DNA from: Allomeiothermus sp035760705
GTDB taxonomy: Bacteria; Deinococcota; Deinococci; Deinococcales; Thermaceae
DNA length: 64,000 bases
Direction: 5' to 3'
NCBI GenBank assembly: GCA_035760705.1
Contig: DASTSL010000035.1
Coordinates: 1-64,000 of the forward strand
The notes under the pieces were generated by a model, which worked only from the letters and a program-made list of their open reading frames with translations, was not told where the DNA came from and ran no database searches. The first letter of the stretch is position 1. Each line of letters opens with the position of its first letter. Made by a program: the position numbers and the translations under genes. Of this stretch, positions 39,756 to 47,830 are shown one piece after another.

Positions 39756-39781
39756 GGGTCAGGGAGATCAATCCCTGACCC
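39756..39781 (+). terminator. Perfect 10-bp hairpin after pdxS
   Basis: GGGTCAGGGA (39756-39765), six bases, TCCCTGACCC (39772-39781), followed by TAAAGCTTT. Strong stem but no real U-run; an attenuator between pdxS and pdxT is possible. Confidence 0.5.
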
Positions 39782-39963
39782 TAAAGCTTTGAGCCGCCTC
39801 GCTCTCAGCTATCAGCACTACCAGGGCCATTGGCGATTGCCGCCTAGGGCTGGTTTGCCTCTTGATCGGCCCACCTTAAAGATTGCTATTGGCGGTTTTC
39901 GGAGCGGGCCTTTTGTCAACCTGACCCTTGACTCCAGACCCTAGACCCTAGACGATATTGGGC

Positions 39964-40536
39964 GTGAAGATCGGGGTTCTCGCCCTTCAGGGCGATTTTC
40001 GTGAGCATAAACTGATGCTGCAAAACCTGGGGGTGGAAGCCCCTGAGGTGCGCAAGAAGGAACATCTCGAGGGCCTTTCCGGCCTCATCGTGCCGGGTGG
40101 GGAATCCACCACCATCGGCAAGCTGGCCCGTGAGTACGGCATTGACGAAGCCGTGCGTAGCCGGGTCGAAGCGGGGAGCCTGGCAGTGTGGGGAACCTGC
40201 GCCGGGGCCATCTGGCTGGCCAAGGAGATTATCGGTTACCCCGAGCAGCCCCGGGCCGGTCTGCTCGATATCGCCATCCACCGCAACGCCTTCGGGCGGC
40301 AGGTGGACTCCTTCGAGGAACCGCTCGAGATCAAAGGCTTCGAGGCTCCCTTCCACGCGGTCTTTATCCGCGCCCCGGTGATCGAGAAGGTGGGTCCGGG
40401 GGTCGATGTGCTGGCGCGGGAGAAGGATCAGGTGGTGCTGGTGCGCAGCGGAAAGCTGATGGCCTCGAGCTTCCACCCCGAACTCACCGGGGATAGCCGG
40501 CTGCATCAACTTTTCGTGGAGATGTCTAAAGAATAA
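39964..40536 (+). CDS. pdxT: Pyridoxal 5'-phosphate synthase, glutaminase subunit PdxT
   Basis: A 190-residue class I-like glutaminase feeding ammonia to PdxS. VKIGVLALQGDFREH is the family start, VPGGESTTIGKL holds the oxyanion region, VWGTCAGAIWLA contains the nucleophile Cys, and SFHPELTGD gives the catalytic His-Glu. The start is set at GTG 39964 because V/M-KIGVLALQG is standard; TTG 39958 is possible. A TTCACGA element copy begins five bases after the stop codon. Confidence 0.95.
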   Translation: MKIGVLALQGDFREHKLMLQNLGVEAPEVRKKEHLEGLSGLIVPGGESTTIGKLAREYGIDEAVRSRVEAGSLAVWGTCAGAIWLAKEIIGYPEQPRAGLLDIAIHRNAFGRQVDSFEEPLEIKGFEAPFHAVFIRAPVIEKVGPGVDVLAREKDQVVLVRSGKLMASSFHPELTGDSRLHQLFVEMSKE

Positions 40537-40540
40537 ATCC

Positions 40541-40577
40541 TTCACGAGCAGAATTTATCGTGGCTAATTTCACATAA
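40541..40577 (+). repeat. TTCACGA/TCGTGAA dispersed element, copy 3
   Basis: TTCACGA (40541-40547), 10 bases, TCGTGG, then TTTCACATAAA (40568-40577). The CGTGG-N6-TCACA core is one base off the family pattern. Between pdxT and the small secreted protein gene. Confidence 0.8.
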
Positions 40578-40760
40578 AGCCCACGCTGATCTTAACGAGG
40601 AAATGGTGTTTGCGTAGGAGCGCTCCGGGGGCTCTCGGCGTGGTGCAACACTAACACCCCTCAGCCTGTCATCGGCCTTCCGAGCGCTGGGGGCCTTCGT
40701 CCTTTGGTACAAGGAAACCCGGGTCACTCGAGGTCAAACTACAGCTCGGAGGTGAACGTG

Positions 40761-41183
40761 ATGTTCAAACGCTTGATTCCAGTTATCGTCAGCACCGTGT
40801 TTGTTTCGGCCATCGCCTTTGCGCAAAACGTCCAGGTAGACGCTTACTTGGGCGGGGGCCAGCTCCAGGCGGGTGGGGCTTTCGGCTACAAGGTTTACGA
40901 CCTCGGCCAGGACCTGGGGATTGCCGAACTCCCGCTCTACGCCCGGGTGGGCGCCGCGATGGGGGCGGCCCAGAGCCGCTTCACCCTGGGGGTGGACGCG
41001 CAATCCCCCCAGGTGGTGGGCCTCTGGCGCTTCGACGCGGGCGCCGGGGTGGAGTTTACCACCCACAACTCGGCCTTCGCGCCTTACCTCAGGCTGGGGA
41101 CTCAGTTTTGGGTGTTCTTCGGGGATCTGGACTTCTCGACCCAGACGACCACCTACCGAGCAGGGCTGCGCCTCGACTTCTGA
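40761..41183 (+). CDS. Small secreted or outer-membrane-like protein
   Basis: A 140-residue protein with a clear signal peptide (MFKRLIPVIVSTVFVSAIAFAQ, cleavage after AQ). The mature part alternates polar and hydrophobic residues (VQVDAYLGGGQLQAGGAFGYKV, RFDAGAGVEFTTHN, YRAGLRLDF) and ends in Phe, features of a small outer-membrane beta-barrel. I cannot name a family. GGAGGTGA lies upstream of ATG 40761. It carries its own terminator, and asnS is convergent. Confidence 0.68.
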   Translation: MFKRLIPVIVSTVFVSAIAFAQNVQVDAYLGGGQLQAGGAFGYKVYDLGQDLGIAELPLYARVGAAMGAAQSRFTLGVDAQSPQVVGLWRFDAGAGVEFTTHNSAFAPYLRLGTQFWVFFGDLDFSTQTTTYRAGLRLDF

Positions 41184-41207
41184 GTCGGGGGTAGTTCGAT
41201 AACCTCG

Positions 41208-41236
41208 AGCGCGCCCGATTCGGGCGCGCTGCTTTC
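41208..41236. terminator. Terminator between the secreted protein gene and asnS
   Basis: AGCGCGCCCG (41208-41217), ATT, CGGGCGCGCT (41221-41230), then GCTTTC. Perfect 10-bp stem between convergent genes. Confidence 0.75.
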
Positions 41237-41249
41237 ATGCTTAAGGCGG

Positions 41250-42575
41250 CTAGGGCCGCATCCGGGTGTACATGCGGGGGAAGGGGATGGCCTCGCGGAT
41301 GTGCTCGATGCCGCAGATCCAGCGCACCGTGCGCTCGAGGCCGATCCCGAAGCCTGAGTGGGGCACCGTGCCAAAAAAGCGCAGGTCCAGGTACCAGTCG
41401 AAGACCTCCTCGGGCAGTTGGTGTTCCCGAATCTTTTGCAAGAGGAGTTCGGGGTCGTGGATGCGTTGGCTCCCACCGATGATCTCCCCCACGCCCTCGG
41501 GGGCCAGCATGTCCGCACCCAGGATCAGACGGGGGTCTTCGGGGTCGGGCTCCATGTAGAAAGCTTTGATGGCGGCGGGGAACTTCTCCACGAAGATCGG
41601 GCGGTCGAACTGGCTGGTCAGGGCGGCCTCGTGGGGGGCACCGAAGTCGTCGCCCCACTGCAGGGGCTGTAGCTCGAGTTCGGGTCGCTCCCGGGCGATC
41701 TCGTTCACCATCTCTACGGCCTGGGTGTAGTGGATGCGTGGGTAATTCCCCTGGGCGGTGGTTTGCAAGAGCGTGGTGTCCCGCTCGAGCAGCTCTAACT
41801 CGCGCTTCTTCTCCTCCAGGACCCGGCCCACCAGGTAGGCCACCAGATCTTCTTGGAGCTGCATATTCTCCTCGTGGGTCATGAAGGCTACCTCCGGCTC
41901 GATCATCCAGAACTCAAGCAGGTGACGGCGGGTCTTGCTCCGCTCAGCGCGGAAGGTCGGTCCGAAGGTATAGACCTTGCCGAAGGCCATCGCCCCGGCC
42001 TCGGCGTAGAGCTGACCCGACTGCGCAAGATAGGCCTTCTCCCCGTCGAACAGGTCCACCTCGAAGAGGTCGGTGGTGCCCTCCACCGCGTTGGGGGTGA
42101 GGATCGGGGTGTCCATCCGGATAAAGCCGCGCTCACCGAAGAAGTCGTGGATGGCCCGCTCGATCTCGTCACGCACCCGGAGCACCGCCCAGGCCCGGCG
42201 GTGGCGCAAGTAAAGATGGCGGTGGTCCATCAAAAAGTCCACCCCGTGCTCTTTGGGGGTGATGGGGTACTCTTTGCTCGGCAGGCTGATGACCTCCAGG
42301 CTCCGTACCCCCAGCTCGTAGCCGCCGGGGGCGCGGGAATCGGCCTTGACTATTCCCGTCACCTCGAGGGCCGCCTCCTGCGGTAGGTGGTCGGCCTGCT
42401 CGAACTGTTCGTCGGGAAGTTCCCCTTTGAACACGGTCGCCTGGAGGAAGCCGGTGCCGTCGCGCAGGGTGAGAAAATGGATCTTGCCTTTGCTGCGGCG
42501 GCCCATGACCCAGCCCCGGATCAGGATTTCCTGGCCTTCGTACTTGCTGATCTCCTCGATAAAAACCCGTCGCAT
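41250..42575 (-). CDS. asnS: Asparaginyl-tRNA synthetase
   Basis: A 441-residue class IIb synthetase. An N-terminal OB anticodon-binding domain (ILIRGWVMGRRSKGKIHFLTLRDGTG) is followed by a catalytic core: motif 2 in FGPTFRAERSKTRRHLLEFWMIEPE, a FYMEPDPEDPRLILGADMLAPEGVGEIIGGSQR stretch typical of AsnRS, and motif 3 GFGIGLERTVRWICG. The sequence fits AsnRS better than AspRS. With aspS at 48 kb and gatC at 9.5 kb, the genome appears to have both direct and transamidation routes. Confidence 0.9.
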   Translation of the reverse strand: MRRVFIEEISKYEGQEILIRGWVMGRRSKGKIHFLTLRDGTGFLQATVFKGELPDEQFEQADHLPQEAALEVTGIVKADSRAPGGYELGVRSLEVISLPSKEYPITPKEHGVDFLMDHRHLYLRHRRAWAVLRVRDEIERAIHDFFGERGFIRMDTPILTPNAVEGTTDLFEVDLFDGEKAYLAQSGQLYAEAGAMAFGKVYTFGPTFRAERSKTRRHLLEFWMIEPEVAFMTHEENMQLQEDLVAYLVGRVLEEKKRELELLERDTTLLQTTAQGNYPRIHYTQAVEMVNEIARERPELELQPLQWGDDFGAPHEAALTSQFDRPIFVEKFPAAIKAFYMEPDPEDPRLILGADMLAPEGVGEIIGGSQRIHDPELLLQKIREHQLPEEVFDWYLDLRFFGTVPHSGFGIGLERTVRWICGIEHIREAIPFPRMYTRMRP

Positions 42576-42587
42576 ACCTTCAAGAGT

Positions 42588-43154
42588 CTATCGCATCCCC
42601 TGGGCAACCTCCGACCTCTGCCAGCGGTAAAGGTAAAACTGGAGGGTCAAGAGGTAAAGGCTCAGGCCTAGCACGGCGACCTCGAGCCCCCTCCCCCCAA
42701 GATCGCCCCGGCATTCGCAGCCAGCATCCCGGCAAACCCGGCCTGCACCGTGGCCCGGCGCAACACGTCAGCCAGGTACTCGTCCCAGATCGAGGGGGTT
42801 CCCGGCAAGAGTTCGATCACCAAGGCGACTACCCCGACCAAAACCAGCGGATGCCCGTGCCCGCTCAGGTAGAGAAAGGCCAGCGCCCCGGCTACGAGCG
42901 TGAGCAGGCTACGCCGAGAGGGCAGCGGACTGATCCGATTCTCGATCTTGACCCCCCCCGATTTGTACCGAGGAGTTATGAGGCTCTTTCGAGGTGACAT
43001 AAGTAAGCAGGCTCGAGGCGATGAGCAAGATCACCACCATCGTCCAGGCCACGAAGAGGGCGGTCGTGTAACCGCCGTACTGCCAAACGATGAGCGCGAT
43101 TATCAGGATGAGGGGAAACTCCAGGTTGATCCCAAACCTGGGCTTATCGGACAC
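42588..43154 (-). pseudogene. Membrane protein gene interrupted by two poly-G frameshifts
   Basis: Three reading frames on the minus strand join into one plausible protein of about 188 residues. Frame 1 starts at GTG 43154 (VSDKPRFGINLEFPLILIIALIVW, two helices) and reaches a run of eight G (forward 42952-42959). One G fewer continues into VKIENRISPLPSRRSLLTLVAGALAFLYL and two more helices, down to a GGGGGGAGGGGG tract (forward 42687-42698). One G more (or two fewer) continues to GLEVAVLGLSLYLLTLQFYLYRWQRSEVAQGMR and a stop at 42588. It is the last gene of the XRE-regulator operon. Sequencing error, phase variation or decay are all possible. Confidence 0.6.
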
Positions 43155-43371
43155 GCTGCACCTCCGACTTCGAAGTGGGGGATTCGTCTTCGAAGATGTC
43201 TTCGATGGTCAGCCCGAACACCCGGGCGATTTTGAACGCCAGGGGCAGGCTGGGGTCATACTTCCCGGTCTCGATGGTGTTGACGGTTTGGCGGGAAACG
43301 TCTAAGCGTTCCGCCAGGTCGGCCTGGCTCCAGCCGCGCTCGGCCCGTAGAACCCGCAGATGGTTTTTCAT
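43144..43371 (-). CDS. Small XRE-family transcriptional regulator
   Basis: Seventy-five residues, almost wholly one Cro/CI-type helix-turn-helix: MKNHLRVLRAERGWSQADLAERLDVSRQTVNTIETGKYDPSLPLAFKIARVFGLTIEDIFED. This short class is usually encoded beside small polytopic membrane proteins, as here. The ATG overlaps the end of the upstream membrane-protein gene by 4 bp, and its 3' end overlaps the next start by 11 bp. It is the natural candidate to bind the double palindromic operator at 43801-43865 and repress its own operon. Confidence 0.9.
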   Translation of the reverse strand: MKNHLRVLRAERGWSQADLAERLDVSRQTVNTIETGKYDPSLPLAFKIARVFGLTIEDIFEDESPTSKSEVQRVR

Positions 43372-43718
43372 CGGTAGCGCCGGTAGGCCATCACCAGCCC
43401 TACCGCCCTCGAGAGCGCCAGCATGGCCCAGACCGCGAACATCGGAACCTTGGGGAACCCGGCGAACTCCTCGAGAAACCCGTAGCCAAAAGTCAGTAGG
43501 GTGATGGGCACGACTGCGAAGGTAAGCGCTTCGACCTGAATCTTTTGATCGAGTTCGTCCAGACGGGCGATGAGCCGGAAAAGGTTCTGTAAGGCCCACA
43601 TCACGAAGACCACCGGGATCAGCGCCAGGGCCACCGTCTGCCAGGAGGTTTGCACCCCGATGATCCGCGCAAGTAGTAAAAAACTCGGCAGCAAAACCAG
43701 ATAAGCCACCAATCCCAT
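43368..43718 (-). CDS. Small polytopic membrane protein, first gene of the XRE operon
   Basis: A 116-residue protein with four hydrophobic helices (LVAYLVLLPSFLLLARIIGV, TVALALIPVVFVMWALQNLF, FAVVPITLLTFGYGFLEEF, VPMFAVWAMLALSRAVGLVMA) and a charged loop ARLDELDQKIQVEAL. It is of the type found with small XRE regulators in many bacteria; function unknown. It is translationally coupled to the regulator gene downstream. Confidence 0.75.
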   Translation of the reverse strand: MGLVAYLVLLPSFLLLARIIGVQTSWQTVALALIPVVFVMWALQNLFRLIARLDELDQKIQVEALTFAVVPITLLTFGYGFLEEFAGFPKVPMFAVWAMLALSRAVGLVMAYRRYR

Positions 43719-43800
43719 CAGCAGGGGGTGAAGGGGCTAACCATAGGCTACCTCGAGCCGATCCCCCTGATTTCCAATGTTCAACCGCCTATTTTTCACA

Positions 43801-43865
43801 GATGTCAAGCCTCCTTGACATCTATATGTAAAACAAACCCGTCTAAGTGTCAAGTTTGCTTGACA
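43801..43865 (-). promoter_or_regulatory. Promoter with double palindromic operator of the XRE operon
   Basis: Operator A, GATGTCAAG-CCTC-CTTGACATC (43801-43822), and operator B, TGTCAAG-TTTG-CTTGACA (43848-43865), share the core TGTCAAG-N4-CTTGACA. On the minus strand TTGACA inside operator B (43853-43848), 17 bp and TACATA (43830-43825) form a promoter; operator A covers the expected +1. Such a layout is classic for autorepression. Confidence 0.83.
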
Positions 43866-43872
43866 AACCGGT

Positions 43873-44709
43873 TTAGGTCAGCCAGTTGCGGTAGGTGATT
43901 TCGGCGATCCGACCGATCAGCAGGATGGCCGGGTGGTCGGGGTAGAAGCGGGGGTCGGTTTCGGTCTTGGTGAGGACGGTTATCACCGCCGCCTGGTCTC
44001 CCTTTGCCAGAATCCCCGCGTCATGGCGGCAACAGCGGATCTCGCCCGACTTCGAGTAGAGCTTGAGCGGGGTAGTGCCTTCTTCAAGATCATCCAGGTC
44101 CGCCGGGATGTAGCGCAGAAAGCTGGTGAGCTGCTGCCTGGAGAGAATATCGAGGGCGGTCTGGGTGGCCGGGGGCTCGAGCAACTCCCCCCGCCACAGC
44201 GACTTCAAGATGGCCGCCTGGTCGCGGGCACTGGTCCGGCTGAAATCCCCTTTTTCGCGTTTCGGGTCGGGCCGGTCCTCGGGCAACGAAAGCATCCCGG
44301 CGGTATGGGTCTCGAGCCAGCCGTGTCCGTGATAGTAACGGTTGAACGGCTCCTTGTGCCCGAATAAATCCAGCGTCACGTTGGTGGCGGTGTTGTCGCT
44401 CACCACGATCATCAGCGTCAAGATGTCGCGCAAGGGCAGCGCCAAGCCCGGCGAGAGGTCTTTGAGGATGCCCGAGCCGAGCGCTACGGTTTCGGGTCGG
44501 ATGGGGATTTTTTGCTCGAGGTCGGCCCCCGTCGAAAGTGCGTAGCAGAGCATGGGTAGCTTGATGGTGCTGGCCGCGTAAAAGGGTCGGGCCTCCTGGT
44601 GGGCGAAGCGCTCCCCGCTGGCTAGGTTCTCTAGCACCACCCCCACCTCGCCGGGAAAACCGGCGATCAGCATTTGGATCTCCTCAACGAACTGTTCAGC
44701 GGGTGGCAT
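43873..44709 (-). CDS. Class A beta-lactamase-like serine hydrolase
   Basis: A 278-residue protein of the beta-lactamase/D,D-peptidase fold. AASTIKLPML carries the SxxK nucleophile and general base, VVSDNTATN the SDN motif, and SKSGEI the K(S/T)G motif. No signal peptide is visible at the annotated N-terminus (MPPAEQFVEEIQMLIAGFPG), odd for this fold, so a cytoplasmic or unusually exported enzyme is implied. Whether it acts on beta-lactams is unknown. It overlaps the upstream HAD gene by 14 bp. Confidence 0.78.
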   Translation of the reverse strand: MPPAEQFVEEIQMLIAGFPGEVGVVLENLASGERFAHQEARPFYAASTIKLPMLCYALSTGADLEQKIPIRPETVALGSGILKDLSPGLALPLRDILTLMIVVSDNTATNVTLDLFGHKEPFNRYYHGHGWLETHTAGMLSLPEDRPDPKREKGDFSRTSARDQAAILKSLWRGELLEPPATQTALDILSRQQLTSFLRYIPADLDDLEEGTTPLKLYSKSGEIRCCRHDAGILAKGDQAAVITVLTKTETDPRFYPDHPAILLIGRIAEITYRNWLT

Positions 44710-45511
44710 AGTTACACTCCAGGATGTGCTCGATGGCCTCGGCGAAACCGTTCTCGCGGACGTGCCCCACGATATGATCGGCCGCCGCCTTGACCAATTC
44801 GACGGCGTTGCCCATGGCGATCCCCAGCCCGGCGTGGCGGAGGGCGGTCACGTCGTTGTCGGAGTCGCCGATCATGGCGATCTCGCCTATATCCAGCCCG
44901 TAGTGGCGGGCCAGCCAGTCCAGCCCGGTGGCTTTGGAGACCCCCTTGCGGATGATCCCCACGATGGCCTCGCGGGGGGAGAGGTACTCGGCGATGTCGA
45001 TGTCCGGGACGGCCTCGAGGTCCGGCTTGGCCACCTCCCAATCGGTGGGGTCGGCGGCCACCCACCAACTCCGCACCACGGTTTCGCTTAACCCCTCGAG
45101 CACTGCCGACTGGGCCGGGACCCCCACCATCGCCACGTGCTCCTCGATGCCCGGCGGGATCAGGTAGGCCTCGTAGTAACGCCCGCCGGTCTCGGTCAGC
45201 ACGTCGAAGGTGATCCGGTGCTTGCGGGCCAGCTCGACGATCTGGGCGAAGTTGGGCAGGGGTTCGTAGTGCAGGGGCTGCCCCAGGGCATCACAGATCG
45301 AGGCCCCGTCGTTGAAGACGTGGGCCCCTTCCGGCTCCATCCGCTTGGCCCACTCCAACCCGTACCCGCCCTGGGGTCTCCCGGTGCAGACCGCGAAGCG
45401 GAGCCCTTCTCGTTTGCCGCGTTCGATCGCGGCCCAAGCGCTCTCCGGGACCCCCAACCGGGGCCCCGCGTAGAAGGTTCCATCGAGGTCGAGCGCGACG
45501 AGCTTGATCAA
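44696..45511 (-). CDS. HAD-superfamily phosphatase (Cof type)
   Basis: A 271-residue haloacid-dehalogenase-like phosphatase. Motif I VALDLDGTFY, motif II AVCTGRPQ, motif III lysine in RKGVSKATGLDWLA and motif IV IGDSDNDVTAL are present; the long cap between I and III marks the Cof/type IIB group that hydrolyses sugar phosphates or cofactors. The start is TTG 45511 with AAGGAG six bases upstream and TATGCT before it. A TTCACGA element lies right behind this promoter. The next HAD gene upstream is a paralogue. Confidence 0.85.
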   Translation of the reverse strand: MIKLVALDLDGTFYAGPRLGVPESAWAAIERGKREGLRFAVCTGRPQGGYGLEWAKRMEPEGAHVFNDGASICDALGQPLHYEPLPNFAQIVELARKHRITFDVLTETGGRYYEAYLIPPGIEEHVAMVGVPAQSAVLEGLSETVVRSWWVAADPTDWEVAKPDLEAVPDIDIAEYLSPREAIVGIIRKGVSKATGLDWLARHYGLDIGEIAMIGDSDNDVTALRHAGLGIAMGNAVELVKAAADHIVGHVRENGFAEAIEHILECNYATR

Positions 45512-45534
45512 GCGGTTCTCCTTAGCATATTTCT

Positions 45535-45572
45535 TTCACGAGCCCAGATTATCGTGAAATTTATCACTTATA
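45535..45572 (+). repeat. TTCACGA/TCGTGAA dispersed element, copy 4
   Basis: TTCACGA (45535-45541), 10 bases, TCGTGAA (45552-45558), then TTATCACTTATA. The core CGTGA-AATTTA-TCAC fits a CRP/FNR site. It lies just upstream of the -10 box of the HAD/serine-hydrolase transcript. Confidence 0.85.
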
Positions 45573-45578
45573 TACTCC

Positions 45579-46415
45579 TCATCGGATCGGAGGGGAAGAG
45601 GCATCCGCGCGGTTCTCGGTCATCACCCGCCGCAAGGCTTCGGCCAAACCGCATTCTTCGACGCTGGGCACCACGTATCGCGCCGCCGCCTTGACCGAGG
45701 CCGGGGAGTTGCCCATGGCGATGCCTAACCCCGCTGCGCGGATCAGCTCGAGATCGTTCTCGCCGTCGCCGACCATCGCGGTCTGCTCGAGGGTCAGGCC
45801 GTACCGCTGAGCCATCCAGGCCGCTGCCGAAAGCTTGGAAACCCCCTGCGCCGTCACCGAGTTGAAGCCCATGCCGGGCATACCCGGGCTGGTGGCCTCG
45901 TGGAGTTCCACCCCGGCGACTTCCAGTACCTGCTGGCGCAAAACCTCCCAGCCCCCTCCGAGTTCCACCACGTACTGCACCCGGATGATCTGGCCGGGCA
46001 GGTGCTCCAGGTTGCGCACCTCGGCAGGGAAACCCAGCATCCGCTCGTGGGCCAGCAGGTCGGGATGATCGCTCTCGCGGTAGAAGCCCCCCTCGGCGGT
46101 ATAGACCTCGAAGGGGAGCCGGTGCAGCCGGGAAAGCTCGAGCAGACTTTGATAGGCCTCGTCGGGGAGGAGACAGACCCGCTCGAGGCCCCCATCGCCC
46201 CCGACCACCACCGCCCCCGACTCGAAGATGTGCAGGCCCTGGGGGTCCAGCCGCCGGGCGTACTCGAGGGCAAACCCCCGCCCCGGTCGCCCTGTACATA
46301 CTGCCAAATGGATCCCCGCCGCGCGGGCCAGCTCGGCAGCGGCCCAGGCGCAATCGGGGACTCCGTTCGGCCCGTACAGGGTTCCGTCCACATCAATCAA
46401 AACCAATCCCGTCAC
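45579..46415 (-). CDS. HAD-superfamily phosphatase (Cof type), second copy
   Basis: A 278-residue paralogue of the adjacent HAD protein: VLIDVDGTLYG (motif I), AVCTGRPGRG (II), AQGVSKLSAAAWMA (III) and VGDGENDLELI (IV). It has the same cap layout. A TAGAAT box seven bases before GTG 46415 indicates a leaderless mRNA; earlier in-frame codons have no support. The tandem pair suggests duplication with change of substrate. Confidence 0.85.
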   Translation of the reverse strand: MTGLVLIDVDGTLYGPNGVPDCAWAAAELARAAGIHLAVCTGRPGRGFALEYARRLDPQGLHIFESGAVVVGGDGGLERVCLLPDEAYQSLLELSRLHRLPFEVYTAEGGFYRESDHPDLLAHERMLGFPAEVRNLEHLPGQIIRVQYVVELGGGWEVLRQQVLEVAGVELHEATSPGMPGMGFNSVTAQGVSKLSAAAWMAQRYGLTLEQTAMVGDGENDLELIRAAGLGIAMGNSPASVKAAARYVVPSVEECGLAEALRRVMTENRADASSPPIR

Positions 46416-46639
46416 GAGGGCAATTCTACCCCGAGATGCTCGAGCCTCGCGCGAGCCACAGCCAAGCGTGCGCCGGAGTGCTCGAGGGGAGCCCATCTAC
46501 CCAAGTCAGCGTCTTGGGTCCGTACCCGAAGATGACGGTCGCGGCTGACCCAGGGGTCGTTTGGGAACAGCGCGGCGCTAACGCTGTCCGTGGTGTGAAC
46601 GAGGGTGGCAGCAAACACGCCTTTGCCGTTGACGAACAT
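46412..46639 (-). CDS. Possible small protein or gene remnant (doubtful)
   Basis: An open frame of about 75 residues (MFVNGKGVFAATLVHTTDSVSAALFPNDPWVSRDRHL...), readable a few codons further upstream (SGRLLIATNLPCTL) before a stop. It has protein-like alternation of hydrophobic residues, and its TGA overlaps the GTG of the HAD gene (GTGA). No family is recognised and no Shine-Dalgarno sequence is obvious. It could be the surviving 3' end of a decayed gene. Confidence 0.3.
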   Translation of the reverse strand: MFVNGKGVFAATLVHTTDSVSAALFPNDPWVSRDRHLRVRTQDADLGRWAPLEHSGARLAVARARLEHLGVELPS

Positions 46640-46791
46640 GAGCGTGCAGGGGAGATTGGTGGCGATCAGTAGCCGCCCTGAAACGGCTCCGAGCCTTCAG
46701 AATGGAAGCGAAAGCGCAAATACCAGCGCGAACTTTAGGAGTAGGCTCCCCCCTAAGCCATCGCGCTCGACCTCACCGCCCAGACTTGGGC

Positions 46792-47697
46792 TCACAGCTC
46801 GAGCCCGCTGCTCTCGACGTGGACGGCTTTTCCTCCGATAAACACCCGGTAGGGTTCCCCCCCCGGGCTAAACTCCACCCGCACTTCGACCGTTCCCGGC
46901 ATCCCCATCCGGTGGCCTTGGAGCACGGTCAGGTTGACCGCTCCCTCACGCCGGGGAACCACCCCGGCTCGGGCCAGCAAGGCTCCCAGGGCAGCGTTGG
47001 CCGAACCGGTCACGGGGTCTTCGGGGATGCCCAACAGGGGGGCGAAGTCGCGGGCGTAGAAGGTGCGGGGCCCCAGGGGGGCATAGGCGTGGAGGGTGGA
47101 GACCTCGAGCCGGGCGCAGAGTTCCTTGAGCCGCTCCATCTCCGGCTCCACCTCGTCCACCAATCCCGGCGCCACGAAGGGCAAAAAGAGCGACCACAGC
47201 CCGGTAAAGGCCACTCCGTAAGGCAACCCCCGGTGCAGGTAGCGGTCACCCACCCCCAGCACCTCCATCACCTCCTGGATGTCCTTCCACTGCGGTGGGT
47301 CGCGGAAGCGCGGCGAGGGCCCGCGCAGGATCGCCTTGACCGGAACCCCGGCTTCGTACTCGAGTTCCACCGGCAGGGTCTCCATGGGGGTGCGCAAGAA
47401 GAGCCGGGTTTCTCCCTCCTTGACCATCCCCTGGTGCACCAGGGTCAGGGCCAGGGCGATGGCGGCGTGCCCAGCGAACTCCACCTCGCCGCTGGGGGTG
47501 AGAAACCGCACCGAGTAGCTCCCACCCAGCCAGTCGGTGACGAAGGCTACCTGCGGGTAACCCAGCCGCTGGGCGATCTGGTGCATCTCGCCCGACGACA
47601 TCCCCCGCGCGTCCAGCACCAGCGCCACCCGGTTACCCCCGCCGGGGGTATCGGTGAAGGCATCCACCAACAGATAAGGGAGGCGGGCTTTAGCCAT
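46792..47697 (-). CDS. PhzF family isomerase/epimerase
   Basis: A 301-residue protein with the diaminopimelate-epimerase-like fold. VDAFTDTPGGGNRVALVL at the N-terminus, the catalytic Glu in SSGEMHQIAQ, FLTPSGEVEFAGHAAIAL, and EDPVTGSANAALGAL in the C-terminal half match the PhzF family. True phenazine synthesis is unlikely without other phz genes; most such proteins have unknown substrates. The ATG at 47697 is followed upstream by a repeat-rich gap to aspS. Confidence 0.85.
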   Translation of the reverse strand: MAKARLPYLLVDAFTDTPGGGNRVALVLDARGMSSGEMHQIAQRLGYPQVAFVTDWLGGSYSVRFLTPSGEVEFAGHAAIALALTLVHQGMVKEGETRLFLRTPMETLPVELEYEAGVPVKAILRGPSPRFRDPPQWKDIQEVMEVLGVGDRYLHRGLPYGVAFTGLWSLFLPFVAPGLVDEVEPEMERLKELCARLEVSTLHAYAPLGPRTFYARDFAPLLGIPEDPVTGSANAALGALLARAGVVPRREGAVNLTVLQGHRMGMPGTVEVRVEFSPGGEPYRVFIGGKAVHVESSGLEL

Positions 47698-47756
47698 GGG
47701 AAACCTGCCGGGTGCAAGACGCGAGACGTCGAACGCCGAACGCTGCGGGCAAAACG

Positions 47757-47788
47757 CCAGCGGCTAGACGCCAGCCGCTAGCCGCTGG
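47757..47788. repeat. 11-bp inverted repeat upstream of the PhzF gene
   Basis: CCAGCGGCTAG (47757-47767) and CTAGCCGCTGG (47778-47788) with a 10-base spacer, preceded by AACGC-type direct repeats (about 47725-47756). Possible terminator for aspS, transcribed leftward, or an operator. Confidence 0.45.
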
Positions 47789-47830
47789 ACCCATAGGATC
47801 TACGAGGCGAAGCGAGGACATATCTTAAGC

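Noticed and set aside
46792..47697. Phenazine biosynthesis
   Set aside because: Only a PhzF-family protein is present; no other phz genes, and the family is widespread with unrelated or unknown roles.
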